Shown: positions 39,088 through 48,055 of the stretch, piece after piece
Numbering within the stretch: position 1 is the first letter of the stretch
Layout of the letters: every line of letters starts with the position of its first letter
Assembly: GCF_013003915.1 (NCBI RefSeq)
Contig: NZ_JABAIV010000002.1
Location: 620,001 to 684,000, forward strand
Reading direction: 5' to 3'
From: Telluria aromaticivorans
GTDB taxonomy: Bacteria; Pseudomonadota; Gammaproteobacteria; Burkholderiales; Burkholderiaceae_D
DNA: 64,000 nt
Made by a program: the position numbers and the translations under genes
Notes under the pieces: generated by a model
Told to the model about the DNA's origin: nothing
Databases searched by the model: none
The model's input: the letters and a program-made list of their open reading frames with translations, nothing else

Positions 39088-40308
39088 TCAGACGCTGCTG
39101 CCGGCGACGAAGCCGGAGGCCCAGGCCCACTGGAAGTTGTAGCCGCCCAGCCAGCCGGTCACGTCGACGCTTTCGCCGATGAAATACAGGCCCGGAACCT
39201 TGTTGGCCATCATGGTCTGCTGGGACAGTTCGCGGGTATCTACGCCGCCCAGCGTCACTTCGGCCTTCTTGTAGCCTTCCGAGCCGGCCGGGATGATTTC
39301 CCAGCGGTTGATGGCGTCGCCCAGCTTGCGCAGCCTGGCGTCGGGCATGTCGGCCAGGCGGGCGTCCGCTGCGAAGCCGTTGGCCGCGAGCAGGCCCTCG
39401 ACCAGGCGCGCCGGCAGCCAGCCGGACAGCACGTTGCCGAGCTGCTTCTTCACCGTGGTCTTGGCGCCGATCAGTTCCTCGGCCACGTCCAGGTCGGGCA
39501 GCAAGTTCAGAACGATCGGGGTGTCCGGCTGCCAGTAACTCGAAATCTGCAGGATCGCCGGGCCGGACAGGCCGCGGTGGGTGAACAGCAGGTCTTCGCG
39601 GAAATGGCCGCCAGCCTTCGCCTTGCCGCCCTTCCCTTTTCCCTCGCTGCCGGTGCTCACTTCGACTTCCAGCGCGATGCCCGCCAAGGGAACAAACGCT
39701 TCCCAGCTCGGGCCATCGAAGGTCAACGGCACCAGGCCCGGGCGCGGCTCGATGATCCCAAGGCCGAACTGGGTGGCGATGCGGTAGCCGAAATCGGTCG
39801 CGCCGATTTTCGGGATCGACAGGCCGCCGGTAGCGATCACCACGCTGTGGCATTCGATGTCGCCACCTTCCGCGGTAATGTGGAAACCGCTCTCGGTCTT
39901 CTCGATGCTGCCGACCTTGCACGGCATGCGCCAGCTGACCTCGCCCGCATCGCATTCGGCGCGCAGCATCGCGATGATGTGCTCGGACGACTCGGTGCAG
40001 AACAGCTGGCCCTTGTGCTTCTCGTGGTGGGGAATGCGGTATTTCTTGACCAGGTCGAGGAAATCCTGCGCCGTGTAGCGCGACAGGGCGCTACGGCAGA
40101 AATGCGGGTTCTGCGACAGGAAATTGGCCGGGCCGGCGTTGATATTAGTGAAATTGCAACGACCGCCGCCCGAGATGCGGATCTTCTCGGCCAGCTTTGT
40201 TGCATGGTCGAGCAGCACCACGCTTTTGCCGCGCCGGGCGGCGACCGCCGCACACATCATGCCGGCCGCGCCTGCACCGATTACTGCCACATCATATTGT
40301 TTTGCCAT
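39088..40308 (-). CDS. NAD(P)/FAD-dependent oxidoreductase, HI0933/BaiN family
   Basis: A flavoprotein of about 406 residues. The start MAKQYDVAVIGAGAAGMMCAAVAARRGKSVVLLD at 40308 begins directly with the FAD-binding loop; the much longer open frame upstream is not coding. ISGGGRCNFTN and VIATGGLSIPKIGATDFGYRIA are diagnostic of the HI0933/YhiN/BaiN family, as is the ending GLYFIGESVDVTGWLGGYNFQWAWASGFVAG. Family members are found almost everywhere but only BaiN has an assigned reaction (bile-acid reduction). The natural substrate here is unknown. Confidence 0.93.
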   Translation of the reverse strand: MAKQYDVAVIGAGAAGMMCAAVAARRGKSVVLLDHATKLAEKIRISGGGRCNFTNINAGPANFLSQNPHFCRSALSRYTAQDFLDLVKKYRIPHHEKHKGQLFCTESSEHIIAMLRAECDAGEVSWRMPCKVGSIEKTESGFHITAEGGDIECHSVVIATGGLSIPKIGATDFGYRIATQFGLGIIEPRPGLVPLTFDGPSWEAFVPLAGIALEVEVSTGSEGKGKGGKAKAGGHFREDLLFTHRGLSGPAILQISSYWQPDTPIVLNLLPDLDVAEELIGAKTTVKKQLGNVLSGWLPARLVEGLLAANGFAADARLADMPDARLRKLGDAINRWEIIPAGSEGYKKAEVTLGGVDTRELSQQTMMANKVPGLYFIGESVDVTGWLGGYNFQWAWASGFVAGSSV

Positions 40309-40387
40309 GCTTGCCGTGTCCTTGCGCTGGCGGGGAAATCGCCAAACCGGGCATTGTATCTGACCAGGTCGGGAGGCGCCTTGGCAT

Positions 40388-40488
40388 GTAGGGTGGTCGG
40401 CTCTGCCGACCGCGCGTTCAACCAGATCGTGCGTCGCCACAGTGCATGCCAGATTGAACGCGCGGTCGGGAGGACCCGACCACCCTAC
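40388..40488. repeat. Interspersed repeat, copy R2
   Basis: GTAGGGTGG, GGTCGGC/GCCGACC hairpin and CGCGTTCAA (40388-40421), a 32-base middle, then TTGAACGCG, GGTCGGG/CCCGACC hairpin and CCACCCTAC (40454-40488). The whole element is a large inverted repeat. Confidence 0.9.
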
Positions 40489-40529
40489 GAAAATTCGCCG
40501 CGCCGTACAGGGCGCCGCTCTGATAGTAG

Positions 40530-43148
40530 CTACACTCCATCTCCGGCGCGCACGTCGAGGTCGCGCCCGTTGAGCACCGTCCCATCCTTTCCGATGGTGA
40601 TCATGTGCATGCCCGTATCCGTTAGCCCCAGGCGCTTGAGCTGCTCGGGCGACACGCGCAGGAAATAGTCGCCCGGGAAAATGCCGCTGATGACGAAATA
40701 GCCGTCGGCCGCGCTGGTGATGGTGGCCACCACCTTGCGCGCGGCGTCCACCACTTCGAGGCGGAGGTCGCCGATGGCGCGCCGGGCGCCGTTGGCATAC
40801 AAATAGGTGGTGCCGTCGACCTCGCCCGTCATGTTCACCGCGAACTCGACCTGGCTTACCTTGCCCGGCCGCGGCACGATGCGCACGCCGGGCACCCGCG
40901 GCTGCCATTGCGGGTCGTCGAGCGTGTCCGGGTCGAGGCTGATGTCGGTGTTCTGGTGCGTGGGCAGGCGCGGCAGGTAGGCAATGCCGCCGGTGCCGGT
41001 GCGGGCCGCGTAATTGGCGCCGTTGACGGTGAAGCCGGCATTGGCGATGGCTTCGTCGGTGCCGTCCATGATGCCGTTCAGGTCCTTGTCGAAGAACACG
41101 CGGATCGAGGCGGCGCCCATGTTGGCCATCGGCTGGGCGTCGAGCATCAGGCGGCTGCTGCGCGGCTCCAGGCCCATCGCCATGAAGAACTGCAGGCCGA
41201 GCCCGTATTCGCGGCGGTTGGAATAAAAACCGTTGATGCCGAGCCCGTAGCTGCCCAGGCTCTTGTTGAGGGCGCCGGTGGCGCGCAGTTCGCGGTTCTG
41301 GAAGCTGCGCATCAGGCCCAGGTTCAGCAGGTAGCCGTCGTTCAGGTAATAGTCGGCTGAAACGGCCGCGCTGCCCAGCGCGGTATCGGGCGACAGCGTG
41401 TACTGCAGCTGTCCGGACAGGCCGATGCCGGCCACCCTGCGGCTGACCTGGAACAGGCCGTCAGCGAGTTCGTGGCTGCCGACCTTCTGCCAGCGCAGCG
41501 CATTGGTCAGCGCCACGCCGTTGCGATAGGCCGAGATCCTGCCCTGCACATCGAGGTGGCGGACGCCGGAGGCCAGCCGGTCGTGCCGCACCTGCAGCGC
41601 GACCGGGAAGAACTGGGTGCCGCCTGGCGCAATGACGCCTTCGACGCGCAGTTCGTCGCGGGTGCGCACCGGGTCGGCGGCCTGGTTGAAGAAGTCGCTG
41701 GTGAATTTATTCAATTGCGCGTGGCTGGCCGACACGGCGACGTTGCCCAGCCGGGTCTTGACGCCCAGCTGGGCCAGCGTGCCGCCGTCGTCGGCCCGCG
41801 CAGCATCGGCGGTGGCGATGAAGCTGTTCCAGTAGCCGCGCAGGCCCAGGTTGGCATAGGTGCGCGCCGTGCCGTCGAACATCGGCACGCGTTGCCAGCC
41901 GCCCAGGGCGTTGATGCTGTCGTTCACGCCCCATTCGAATTGCGCCAGCGCGCGGCCGCGCCCTGCCAGGTCGCGGTGCGCGCCGACGTCATAGTAGAGC
42001 GCGCCGCGCGGCACCGCCGACTGCTCCAGCAAAAAACTCTGGCGCTCGACGCGCAGCTGTCCCAGCGGACCGTGGAACACCAGCCGGAACTCGTTGGGGC
42101 CATAGGCCAGCGGCATGTCTTCGAAGCTGTACTTGCCGTCCGGGCGTGATTGCTGGAAGCCGACCAGGGCCTCGTTGTAGAACAGTTCGACGTCCCAGCC
42201 GGGCGGGAGCGCGCCCTGCAGGGTGTGGCGGTCGAAACTGGTGGGCTGGTTGAGCGGCCGGTTGCTGACCAGGACGCCGTTGCCGGTCGCGCTGCTCGGC
42301 GAGATATTGGGTACGCCCGGCAAGGGCACGCTGCCGAACAGCGCCGTGCGCGCGTGCAGCGGACCGAGCAGGCCGGCGTCGGGGTCGTTGCGCCCCAGCG
42401 TCAGGCGCAGGCCGGAGGACGGGTCTTGCCGGTTGCGGCCGGCATACAGGGCCGCTTCCATCCCGAGCAGGTCGGTCGTCAGGTAGGCGGTGTAGGCCGC
42501 TTCCGTTTGGCGCCGCCCATTCGTATTACTGGTGGACACCCCGATGGTCTGGTCGATGAAGGGCACGTCGGCCAGCCGGTAAGGCGTGGCCAGGCGCGGG
42601 TAGCCGGGGTCGACATAGCCGCCCGGCGCGCCCGGCATGCTGCCATGCTTGCGCCGTTCCAGCCTTGCCTGCAAGGGCAGCTGCTCGCGGGGGCGCACCT
42701 TCAGGGCGAGGCTCGACATGTCGAGCTCGAGGTCCACCGGCAGCCAGCGTTGCAGCAGGCTGCCGGCAACATAGATCTCATCGGGCTGCAGCTTGAATTG
42801 CGCGCGGTCGAGTTCTTCGCGGCGGCCGGCGATCTCGATCACCCGGCCGGGCACGTCGAGGCTGAACCCGCGCTCTTCGCTGAGGATGAAGCCGCTGGCG
42901 CGGCCTTCGCCCGGCGACACCCGGATGGCCAGGGTCAGCAGGCGCGACAGTTCACCGAGCGGGAGGAAGACCTCGCGGCCGATCTCGTAGCCGGTGACGG
43001 CGTCGGACAGGAGCTGGTTGCCCAGCCGGACTTCGAGAAGGACGAGGTTGGCTTCGGATTGTTGCGACGTCGCCGCCGCCGCCCCCGGCGGCAAAGCCGG
43101 CAGCAACATCAATCCTGCAACAAGAAATCCCGTTCGAAAACCCTGCAT
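40530..43148 (-). CDS. Outer-membrane usher-like protein of a chaperone-usher fimbrial system
   Basis: About 872 residues, starting at ATG 43148 with a signal peptide (MQGFRTGFLVAGLMLLP, cut near GAAAA). An N-terminal domain and a long beta-barrel region (WDVELFYNEALVGFQQSRPDGKYSFEDMPLAYGPNEFRLVFHGPLG) identify a fimbrial usher-type secretin of the CFA/alternate branch. Near residue 700 it has DKDLNGIMDGTDE, a perfect DxDxNGxxDxxDE calcium loop, followed by a carboxypeptidase-regulatory-like repeat that ends the protein. It follows chaperone and subunit genes in the same direction with a 165-bp gap. It should export and anchor the DUF4402 subunits. Confidence 0.87.
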   Translation of the reverse strand: MQGFRTGFLVAGLMLLPALPPGAAAATSQQSEANLVLLEVRLGNQLLSDAVTGYEIGREVFLPLGELSRLLTLAIRVSPGEGRASGFILSEERGFSLDVPGRVIEIAGRREELDRAQFKLQPDEIYVAGSLLQRWLPVDLELDMSSLALKVRPREQLPLQARLERRKHGSMPGAPGGYVDPGYPRLATPYRLADVPFIDQTIGVSTSNTNGRRQTEAAYTAYLTTDLLGMEAALYAGRNRQDPSSGLRLTLGRNDPDAGLLGPLHARTALFGSVPLPGVPNISPSSATGNGVLVSNRPLNQPTSFDRHTLQGALPPGWDVELFYNEALVGFQQSRPDGKYSFEDMPLAYGPNEFRLVFHGPLGQLRVERQSFLLEQSAVPRGALYYDVGAHRDLAGRGRALAQFEWGVNDSINALGGWQRVPMFDGTARTYANLGLRGYWNSFIATADAARADDGGTLAQLGVKTRLGNVAVSASHAQLNKFTSDFFNQAADPVRTRDELRVEGVIAPGGTQFFPVALQVRHDRLASGVRHLDVQGRISAYRNGVALTNALRWQKVGSHELADGLFQVSRRVAGIGLSGQLQYTLSPDTALGSAAVSADYYLNDGYLLNLGLMRSFQNRELRATGALNKSLGSYGLGINGFYSNRREYGLGLQFFMAMGLEPRSSRLMLDAQPMANMGAASIRVFFDKDLNGIMDGTDEAIANAGFTVNGANYAARTGTGGIAYLPRLPTHQNTDISLDPDTLDDPQWQPRVPGVRIVPRPGKVSQVEFAVNMTGEVDGTTYLYANGARRAIGDLRLEVVDAARKVVATITSAADGYFVISGIFPGDYFLRVSPEQLKRLGLTDTGMHMITIGKDGTVLNGRDLDVRAGDGV

Positions 43149-43313
43149 GGTGCCTGCGCGCGTGCGTACACGTGTTCGCGGCTGACCGGCGGTCAGCCCG
43201 ACAACACGATTATTGCTCAAAAAACATTGTCCGAGGAAGCTCTTGTGCGATCAGGCAGGAATCAAGAGAGGGAAGATGGCAGGCACCGCATTACGGCAGG
43301 CTCATTGGCGACA

Positions 43314-44171
43314 TCATGGCAAATTCAGGCCGGCTTTCGCCAGCAGCTTGCCGCCCGCTTCCGGACGCTCGTGGTAAGCGACCTCGATGGTGCCTCCGGC
43401 CAGCGTCACCCCGTCCGGCACCTGCAGCGGCAGCGCGGCCTGGCGCATGCGGTTCGGCGTGTAGACCGCAATGCCGCCGACCTGGCCCAGGCTCACCGGC
43501 TTGCCGCCGCGTGGCGTAAAGCTGACGCTGACGTCGCCGTACAGCGAGCTGGACCCTTCACGCTCGAAGCGCAGGGTCAGGACCGGGCGCCTGGCGGCGT
43601 CCTTCTGCAGCGCCAGCCCGGCCAGGCCGGCGCTGGCGCCGACGTTCCCGTGGCGCACGATCAGCGGCACCGAAGCGCCCACCATGGCATTGATCGTCAC
43701 GCCAATCTGGGCCTCTCCTGCGCCACGGTTCTCGATGCTGGCATTGCCTTCGACATCCGGCAGCTTGTCGAACAGCAGGTGCGAGCGGTACTCGCCTTCC
43801 GCCAGGTCGGCCGGCTTGCGCAGCATGACGCGCACGGTCTGCGCGGTACCCGGCTGCAGCGTGACCTGGCGCGGCGAATAGCGCAGCATGCTGTCTGCAA
43901 AGCGCTCGCCGTCCTGGGCGGTATCGGCCGCCTCGAACTGGCCGGCCTCAGTCATGCGGCGATTGACCAGCGAAATGCGATAGCTGGCCGGCTTGCTGCC
44001 GTTGTTGATCAGTTCGATCTGGGCCGCGCGGGTGTTCTTGTCGAACACGAGGCGCGTCGGGTGCAGCATCAATTCGGCAAACGCAGGCGAACACGTCGCC
44101 AGCAGCAGGCAGGCGAGGAAAAGGGACAGTGCCCGGCGCAGGGAGCCAAGGTGTGCGGATGCGAAAAACAT
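43314..44171 (-). CDS. Fimbrial periplasmic chaperone (PapD-like)
   Basis: A 285-residue periplasmic chaperone. The signal peptide ends CSPAFA. The first immunoglobulin-like domain has LMLHPTRLVFDKNTRAAQIELINNGSKPASYRISLVNRRM and YSPRQVTLQPGTAQTVRVMLRKPADLAEGEYRSHLLF, the standard donor-strand chaperone signature. It should hold the DUF4402 subunits until they reach the usher. Genes on both sides are less than 170 bp away and read the same way. Confidence 0.9.
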   Translation of the reverse strand: MFFASAHLGSLRRALSLFLACLLLATCSPAFAELMLHPTRLVFDKNTRAAQIELINNGSKPASYRISLVNRRMTEAGQFEAADTAQDGERFADSMLRYSPRQVTLQPGTAQTVRVMLRKPADLAEGEYRSHLLFDKLPDVEGNASIENRGAGEAQIGVTINAMVGASVPLIVRHGNVGASAGLAGLALQKDAARRPVLTLRFEREGSSSLYGDVSVSFTPRGGKPVSLGQVGGIAVYTPNRMRQAALPLQVPDGVTLAGGTIEVAYHERPEAGGKLLAKAGLNLP

Positions 44172-44180
44172 GATGGAGTC

Positions 44181-44675
44181 CTACTGGAAATTGACGGTCA
44201 GTGGAAACGAACCGGTGTAATTGCCGGGTGGCTGGTTGGGAGCGACGACCAGGGTCGCGCCGACCGACAGGGTGGTGCCGCCACTGGGCACCGAAGCCAG
44301 CGATCCCGGGTTGTTGACGAAGGTATTCACGGCCATGCTGTTGGCCCCGCTGTTAAGCCGGGTGCTCCCATTGGCGGGTAGCGAAATGATGACGGCCTTG
44401 TTGTTGCCCCCATTGCTGCTTTTCCCCACGTTGAACATGGCCTGGCCGGCCGTGGAGGAATTGAGCAGGATGACGCCGCCGGTGCGCGAACGCACGCCGG
44501 TGGGGCTGAGGATGACCGTGCCGCCGGTACCGGCAACGAAACGCCCGAAATCCAGGCCGCGCGCATTGCTGAGCACGATTTGCTGGGCCTGGGCCTCATG
44601 CTGGCAGGACAGGATCAGGGCCGCCAGCACCAGGGTGCCGGCGGCGAGAAGTGCGTGGTAGCGACGTACCTGCAT
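44181..44675 (-). CDS. DUF4402 protein, probable minor fimbrial subunit
   Basis: A 164-residue secreted protein. The signal peptide ends AQAQ. The DUF4402 domain shows the early LDFGRFVAG and late VGATLVVAPNQPPGNYTGSFPLTVNF motifs, the latter shaped like the C-terminal strand of pilin subunits. It ends ten bases before the chaperone start. It contains one Cys, in the signal peptide, so no disulfide. Compared with the second DUF4402 protein it is more diverged and may be a tip or minor subunit. Confidence 0.85.
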   Translation of the reverse strand: MQVRRYHALLAAGTLVLAALILSCQHEAQAQQIVLSNARGLDFGRFVAGTGGTVILSPTGVRSRTGGVILLNSSTAGQAMFNVGKSSNGGNNKAVIISLPANGSTRLNSGANSMAVNTFVNNPGSLASVPSGGTTLSVGATLVVAPNQPPGNYTGSFPLTVNFQ

Positions 44676-44709
44676 GATTCTGGAAGGCTGCGCCGCTGCC
44701 GTACCGCCC

Positions 44710-45243
44710 TCAGTTGTAGTCGACGGTTGCGGTGACGGTGCCGGAATAGCTTCCAGGCGCCTGGTTCGCGCCCACGGTCAGGACGCCGCCGACGAAGATA
44801 GTCTGGGTGCCGCCGGTCAGGGCGCCGGCCGTCACAGTGCCGGTGGTGATGGCGCTGGCGGTCAGGTCGGTGATCGGGGTGAAGGCCATCGAGTTGCCGC
44901 CCGAGGTCAGTGCGGTGCCCACGACGTTGATCGAATAGGTCGAGGTGCCCTGGCCGGTCACGGTGAACTGGGCCGCGGTGCTGCCGCCCGCCATGCCGGT
45001 AACGCCGCCGGTCACGCCGCGCGAGTTGTTCGGGCTGACGGTCACGGTGCCGGGAGCGCCGCCCGATGCGAAGTTGCCGAACGACAGGTCGGCAGCCTGG
45101 ACGATGTTGATTGGGGTGATCACAGTGCTGCTGGTGGCAGCCTGGGTGCTGGCGGCATGTGCGCTACCGGCGGCAACGGCGACTGCCACTGCCAGGGCTG
45201 CAAGCGGAAGGTGGGTCGAAGTAAAACGGGCGTGCTTGGTCAT
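44710..45243 (-). CDS. DUF4402 protein, probable major fimbrial subunit
   Basis: A 177-residue protein with a signal peptide (AVAAGSAHA), then a DUF4402 domain (AADLSFGNFASGGAPGTVTVSPNN, FVGGVLTVGANQAPGSYSGTVTATVDYN). It is rich in Thr, Gly, Ala and Ser, lacks Cys, and is encoded first in the operon behind a long AT-rich leader, as expected of a major pilin. The C-terminal beta strand alternates hydrophobic residues like a donor strand. Confidence 0.86.
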   Translation of the reverse strand: MTKHARFTSTHLPLAALAVAVAVAAGSAHAASTQAATSSTVITPINIVQAADLSFGNFASGGAPGTVTVSPNNSRGVTGGVTGMAGGSTAAQFTVTGQGTSTYSINVVGTALTSGGNSMAFTPITDLTASAITTGTVTAGALTGGTQTIFVGGVLTVGANQAPGSYSGTVTATVDYN

Positions 45244-45653
45244 TCTGGTCTTCCTTCAGATAGTGATGGAGCGGCAGATTCTCGCCGGACTGTTCTTACG
45301 AACCTTTCACAACGATGTTCGCTAAGAAACATTAAACGTTGCTGCTCGGTATCGTTTTGCTATGTTGCAAGAAAATAATAACGGCTTTTTGTGATAAATC
45401 ACTATTTCAGCAAGTTCAAACCTGTAAATATCTTGTCAATTTCATCAATAATTGTTAAGAAAATATTCGTCTATACAAGTGGAGCGATAACTATCACCTA
45501 AATTTGCCCGCATATAAGGTAAGTTCATGGGAGATTCCCACCATTTTGTAGATGATGTGTGTCTCACAAAAACACGCTGTCAATACGCATAAACATATGT
45601 TTTGGCAACACAAATGTTGTTGCGATCCAACGTAATCGAGTCATTAAACGGAC
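45244..45653. promoter_or_regulatory. Long AT-rich region upstream of the fimbrial operon
   Basis: About 400 bp, markedly AT-richer than the genome around it, with many short A/T tracts between 45310 and 45480. It must contain the fimbrial promoter. It could bind H-NS-like silencers or hold an upstream leader. No gene was recognised. A short stem GGCAACA/TGTTGTTGC lies near 45604-45622. Confidence 0.6.
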
Positions 45654-45682
45654 AAAAGGCCATCCGTCACGGATGGCCTTTT
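45654..45682. terminator. Bidirectional intrinsic terminator
   Basis: Stem GGCCATCCG (45658-45666) and CGGATGGCC (45670-45678) flanked by AAAA and TTTT. It lies directly downstream of ybiB on the minus strand and can work in both directions. Confidence 0.9.
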
Positions 45683-45719
45683 GGTCAGGTAGCAGAAAAT
45701 CGGGGGGTGGGCCACCGGC

Positions 45720-46691
45720 TCAGCGGCGCAGGGCGCGGGCTACCTGCAGGCATTGCGCCAGCTGCGCAGTGATCGGACGGGGAATCGGCACCTCGCCGCG
45801 CAAGGCAGCGGCGATCCAGGCTGCCGTGGTGGCAGCGTCGCGCGCCTCCGGCAGCTCGGCCAGCTCGTCGGCCGGCGCATCACGCTCGACCAGCAGGCTG
45901 CGCTCGCCCCCATGGAACCAGTCGATCTGCTGTGCCCGGTGCGGGTTGGCGACCGTTTCGCCTTCGGTGCCGCGCATCAGGAAGGCATCGCCCCGCTCCG
46001 GCGGCGCGGCCGTGGTGAAATAAGCGCCAAGGGTTTCCAGGTATTCGGGGTGAGTGTATGACACCAGTCGCAGCGCCGGGCAGGTAAATGGCTGCAGGAT
46101 CTTGACCAGGGTGTGGGTGGAATTGCGTACGCCCAGGATGCGCCGCAGCGCCAGCATGTGCGCCAGCTCGGGCGCCAGGCGCTCGATCGGCATGAAGGCC
46201 GGACGGCCTGCTGCTGCCGCCTCGAGGATATCGCTGCTGGAGCCGGCTTCGGCCAGGCCGAGCTCGGCCAGGATCTCGGCCGTGGTGATGCGGCCCGGAT
46301 CGGTGCGCACCCCATGCACCAGGGTCGGCACGCCTTCGCGCGCCAGCAGCAGCGCCAGCAGCGGCGTCAGGTTGGCCAGCTTGCGCGCGCCGTTATAGCT
46401 CGGGATCAGGACCGGGCCATACTCCCCCGGCGGGGCCGGCAGCGGCGCGAACGAATGTTCGGCCGCATCCATGAAGCCGGCCAGCTCCTCGACCGACTCG
46501 CCCTTGATGCGCATCGCCAGCAGGATGGCGCCCAGTTCCAGGTCGGAGACGCGGCGTTCGAGCATGGCCGCGTAGAGCGCCCGCGCGTCCAGGCGCGACA
46601 TGCTGCGCGCGCCTTTCACGCCGCGTCCTATCTCTTTAATGAAGGGTGCGGCGGCAAATCGTTCAGTGGTCTTGTCCATATGGTGGAGCAT
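45720..46691 (-). CDS. ybiB: YbiB, TrpD2-type nucleic-acid-binding protein
   Basis: A 323-residue member of the glycosyl transferase family 3-like YbiB group. It resembles anthranilate phosphoribosyltransferase (ALYAAMLERRVSDLELGAILLAMRIKGESVEELAGFMDAA, LPSYNGARKLANLTPLLALLLAREGVPTLVHG) but lacks the classical TrpD phosphoribosyl-pyrophosphate motif GTGGD, reading PSYNGARK instead. E. coli YbiB binds nucleic acid and is SOS-linked. The start at 46691 has AAGG upstream; 46679 is the alternative. The long frame upstream is antisense to aroG and not coding. A terminator follows. Confidence 0.88.
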   Translation of the reverse strand: MLHHMDKTTERFAAAPFIKEIGRGVKGARSMSRLDARALYAAMLERRVSDLELGAILLAMRIKGESVEELAGFMDAAEHSFAPLPAPPGEYGPVLIPSYNGARKLANLTPLLALLLAREGVPTLVHGVRTDPGRITTAEILAELGLAEAGSSSDILEAAAAGRPAFMPIERLAPELAHMLALRRILGVRNSTHTLVKILQPFTCPALRLVSYTHPEYLETLGAYFTTAAPPERGDAFLMRGTEGETVANPHRAQQIDWFHGGERSLLVERDAPADELAELPEARDAATTAAWIAAALRGEVPIPRPITAQLAQCLQVARALRR

Positions 46692-46796
46692 ACAACGCCT
46701 TGGCGCGGCCGTGCCGCCTGGAGATTTCGCCGCCCTCTTGTGCAAGTGCAGCATTTTCGGTCTACACTGGTTATTCCCTCCAGACACCACAGCGCC

Positions 46797-47858
46797 ATGA
46801 TCAATACGCCTGCCATTGAAAATACCAACGTCAGCTCGTTCGCGCAGATGCCGACGCCGAACGAACTCCACGCCTCGCTGCCGCTGAGCGACAGCGCCTT
46901 CGCCACCGTGATGGGTGGCCGCGAAACGCTGCGCAATATCCTCGACCGCAAGGACAAGCGCCTGTTCGTGGTCGTCGGCCCCTGCTCGATCCACGACCCG
47001 GAAGCCGGCCTGGACTATGCGCGCCGGCTCAAGGCCTTGCAGGCGGAAGTGGCCGACACCATGGTGCTGGTGATGCGGGTGTATTTCGAGAAGCCGCGCA
47101 CGACCACCGGCTGGAAGGGCTATATCAATGACCCCTTCATGGACGACTCCTTCCGCGTCGATGTCGGCATGGAACGCGCGCGCCGCTTCCTGCTCGACGT
47201 CTGCGAACTGGGCCTGCCGACCGCCACCGAAGCGCTGGACCCGATCTCGCCGCAATACCTGGGCGACCTGATTGCCTGGACCGCCATTGGCGCGCGTACC
47301 ACCGAATCGCAAACCCACCGCGAGATGTCGTCGGGCCTGTCGACTCCGGTCGGCTTCAAGAACGGCACCGACGGGGATGTGAGCATCGCGGTGAACGCGG
47401 TGCAGTCCTCGGCCAGCCCGCACGCCTTTTTGGGTATCAATGGCCAGGGCACGGTCTCGATCGTGCGCACCAGCGGCAACGCCTACGGCCACGTAGTGCT
47501 GCGCGGCGGCGGCGGCCGTCCCAACTACGATTCGGTGTCGGTGGCGATTGCGGAACAGGCGCTGGCCAAGGCCAGGCTGCCAGCCAACCTGGTGGTGGAT
47601 TGTTCGCATGCCAACAGCTACAAGAAGCCGGATTTGCAGCCGCTGGTGATGTCGGACGTGATCCAGCAGATCAGGCATGGCAACCGCTCGCTGGTGGGCG
47701 TGATGATCGAATCGAACATCGTCAGCGGGGCGCAGGCAATTCCGGAAGATTTGTCGCAGCTGAAGTATGGCTGCTCGGTGACGGATGGGTGCATCGGGTG
47801 GGAAGAGACGGAGGAGATGTTGCGCAGCGCGCATCGGGAGCTCCTTCAGCGCCCGTAA
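46797..47858 (+). CDS. aroG: 3-deoxy-7-phosphoheptulonate synthase (DAHP synthase, class I)
   Basis: A 353-residue enzyme joining phosphoenolpyruvate and erythrose 4-phosphate, the first step of the shikimate pathway. Motifs seen are FVVVGPCSIHDPEAGLDYARRL, MRVYFEKPRTTTGWKGYINDP, the IGARTTESQTHREMSSGLS loop, and the metal ligands in VVDCSHANS and the Glu of IESNIVSGAQ. The length matches AroF/G/H. It is divergent from ybiB with about 105 bp between starts. Which aromatic amino acid inhibits it cannot be told. Confidence 0.96.
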   Translation: MINTPAIENTNVSSFAQMPTPNELHASLPLSDSAFATVMGGRETLRNILDRKDKRLFVVVGPCSIHDPEAGLDYARRLKALQAEVADTMVLVMRVYFEKPRTTTGWKGYINDPFMDDSFRVDVGMERARRFLLDVCELGLPTATEALDPISPQYLGDLIAWTAIGARTTESQTHREMSSGLSTPVGFKNGTDGDVSIAVNAVQSSASPHAFLGINGQGTVSIVRTSGNAYGHVVLRGGGGRPNYDSVSVAIAEQALAKARLPANLVVDCSHANSYKKPDLQPLVMSDVIQQIRHGNRSLVGVMIESNIVSGAQAIPEDLSQLKYGCSVTDGCIGWEETEEMLRSAHRELLQRP

Positions 47859-47882
47859 TATTGTTTGCTGGACGCCGCTTTT

Positions 47883-48017
47883 GTAGGGTGGGCGGTTTGT
47901 AATTCAAGCCACTGGCTTGAATCACTCCCGCCCGCGCGTTCAAACACATCATGAAAACCGGCGCGCGTCATTTCAGGCGTGATTTGAACGCGCGGTCGGC
48001 GAAGCCGACCACCCTAC
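47883..48017. repeat. Interspersed repeat, copy R3
   Basis: GTAGGGTGGGC, a TTCAAGCC/GGCTTGAA hairpin and CGCGTTCAA (47883-47943), then TTGAACGCG, GGTCGGC/GCCGACC hairpin and CCACCCTAC (47984-48017). The left half resembles R1 and the right half R2, so it is a mosaic of the two forms. Confidence 0.9.
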
Positions 48018-48055
48018 GGTAAAATCCTGCTTTTCCTCCTGCTGTTCCCCTCTCC

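Noticed and set aside
40309..40908. N-terminal extension of the BaiN-type protein by 200 codons
   Set aside because: The extension covers repeat R2 and the end of the usher gene on the same strand in another frame; the FAD loop starts right after the ATG at 40308.
46692..47834. N-terminal extension of YbiB
   Set aside because: The extension is antisense to aroG and lacks family similarity.
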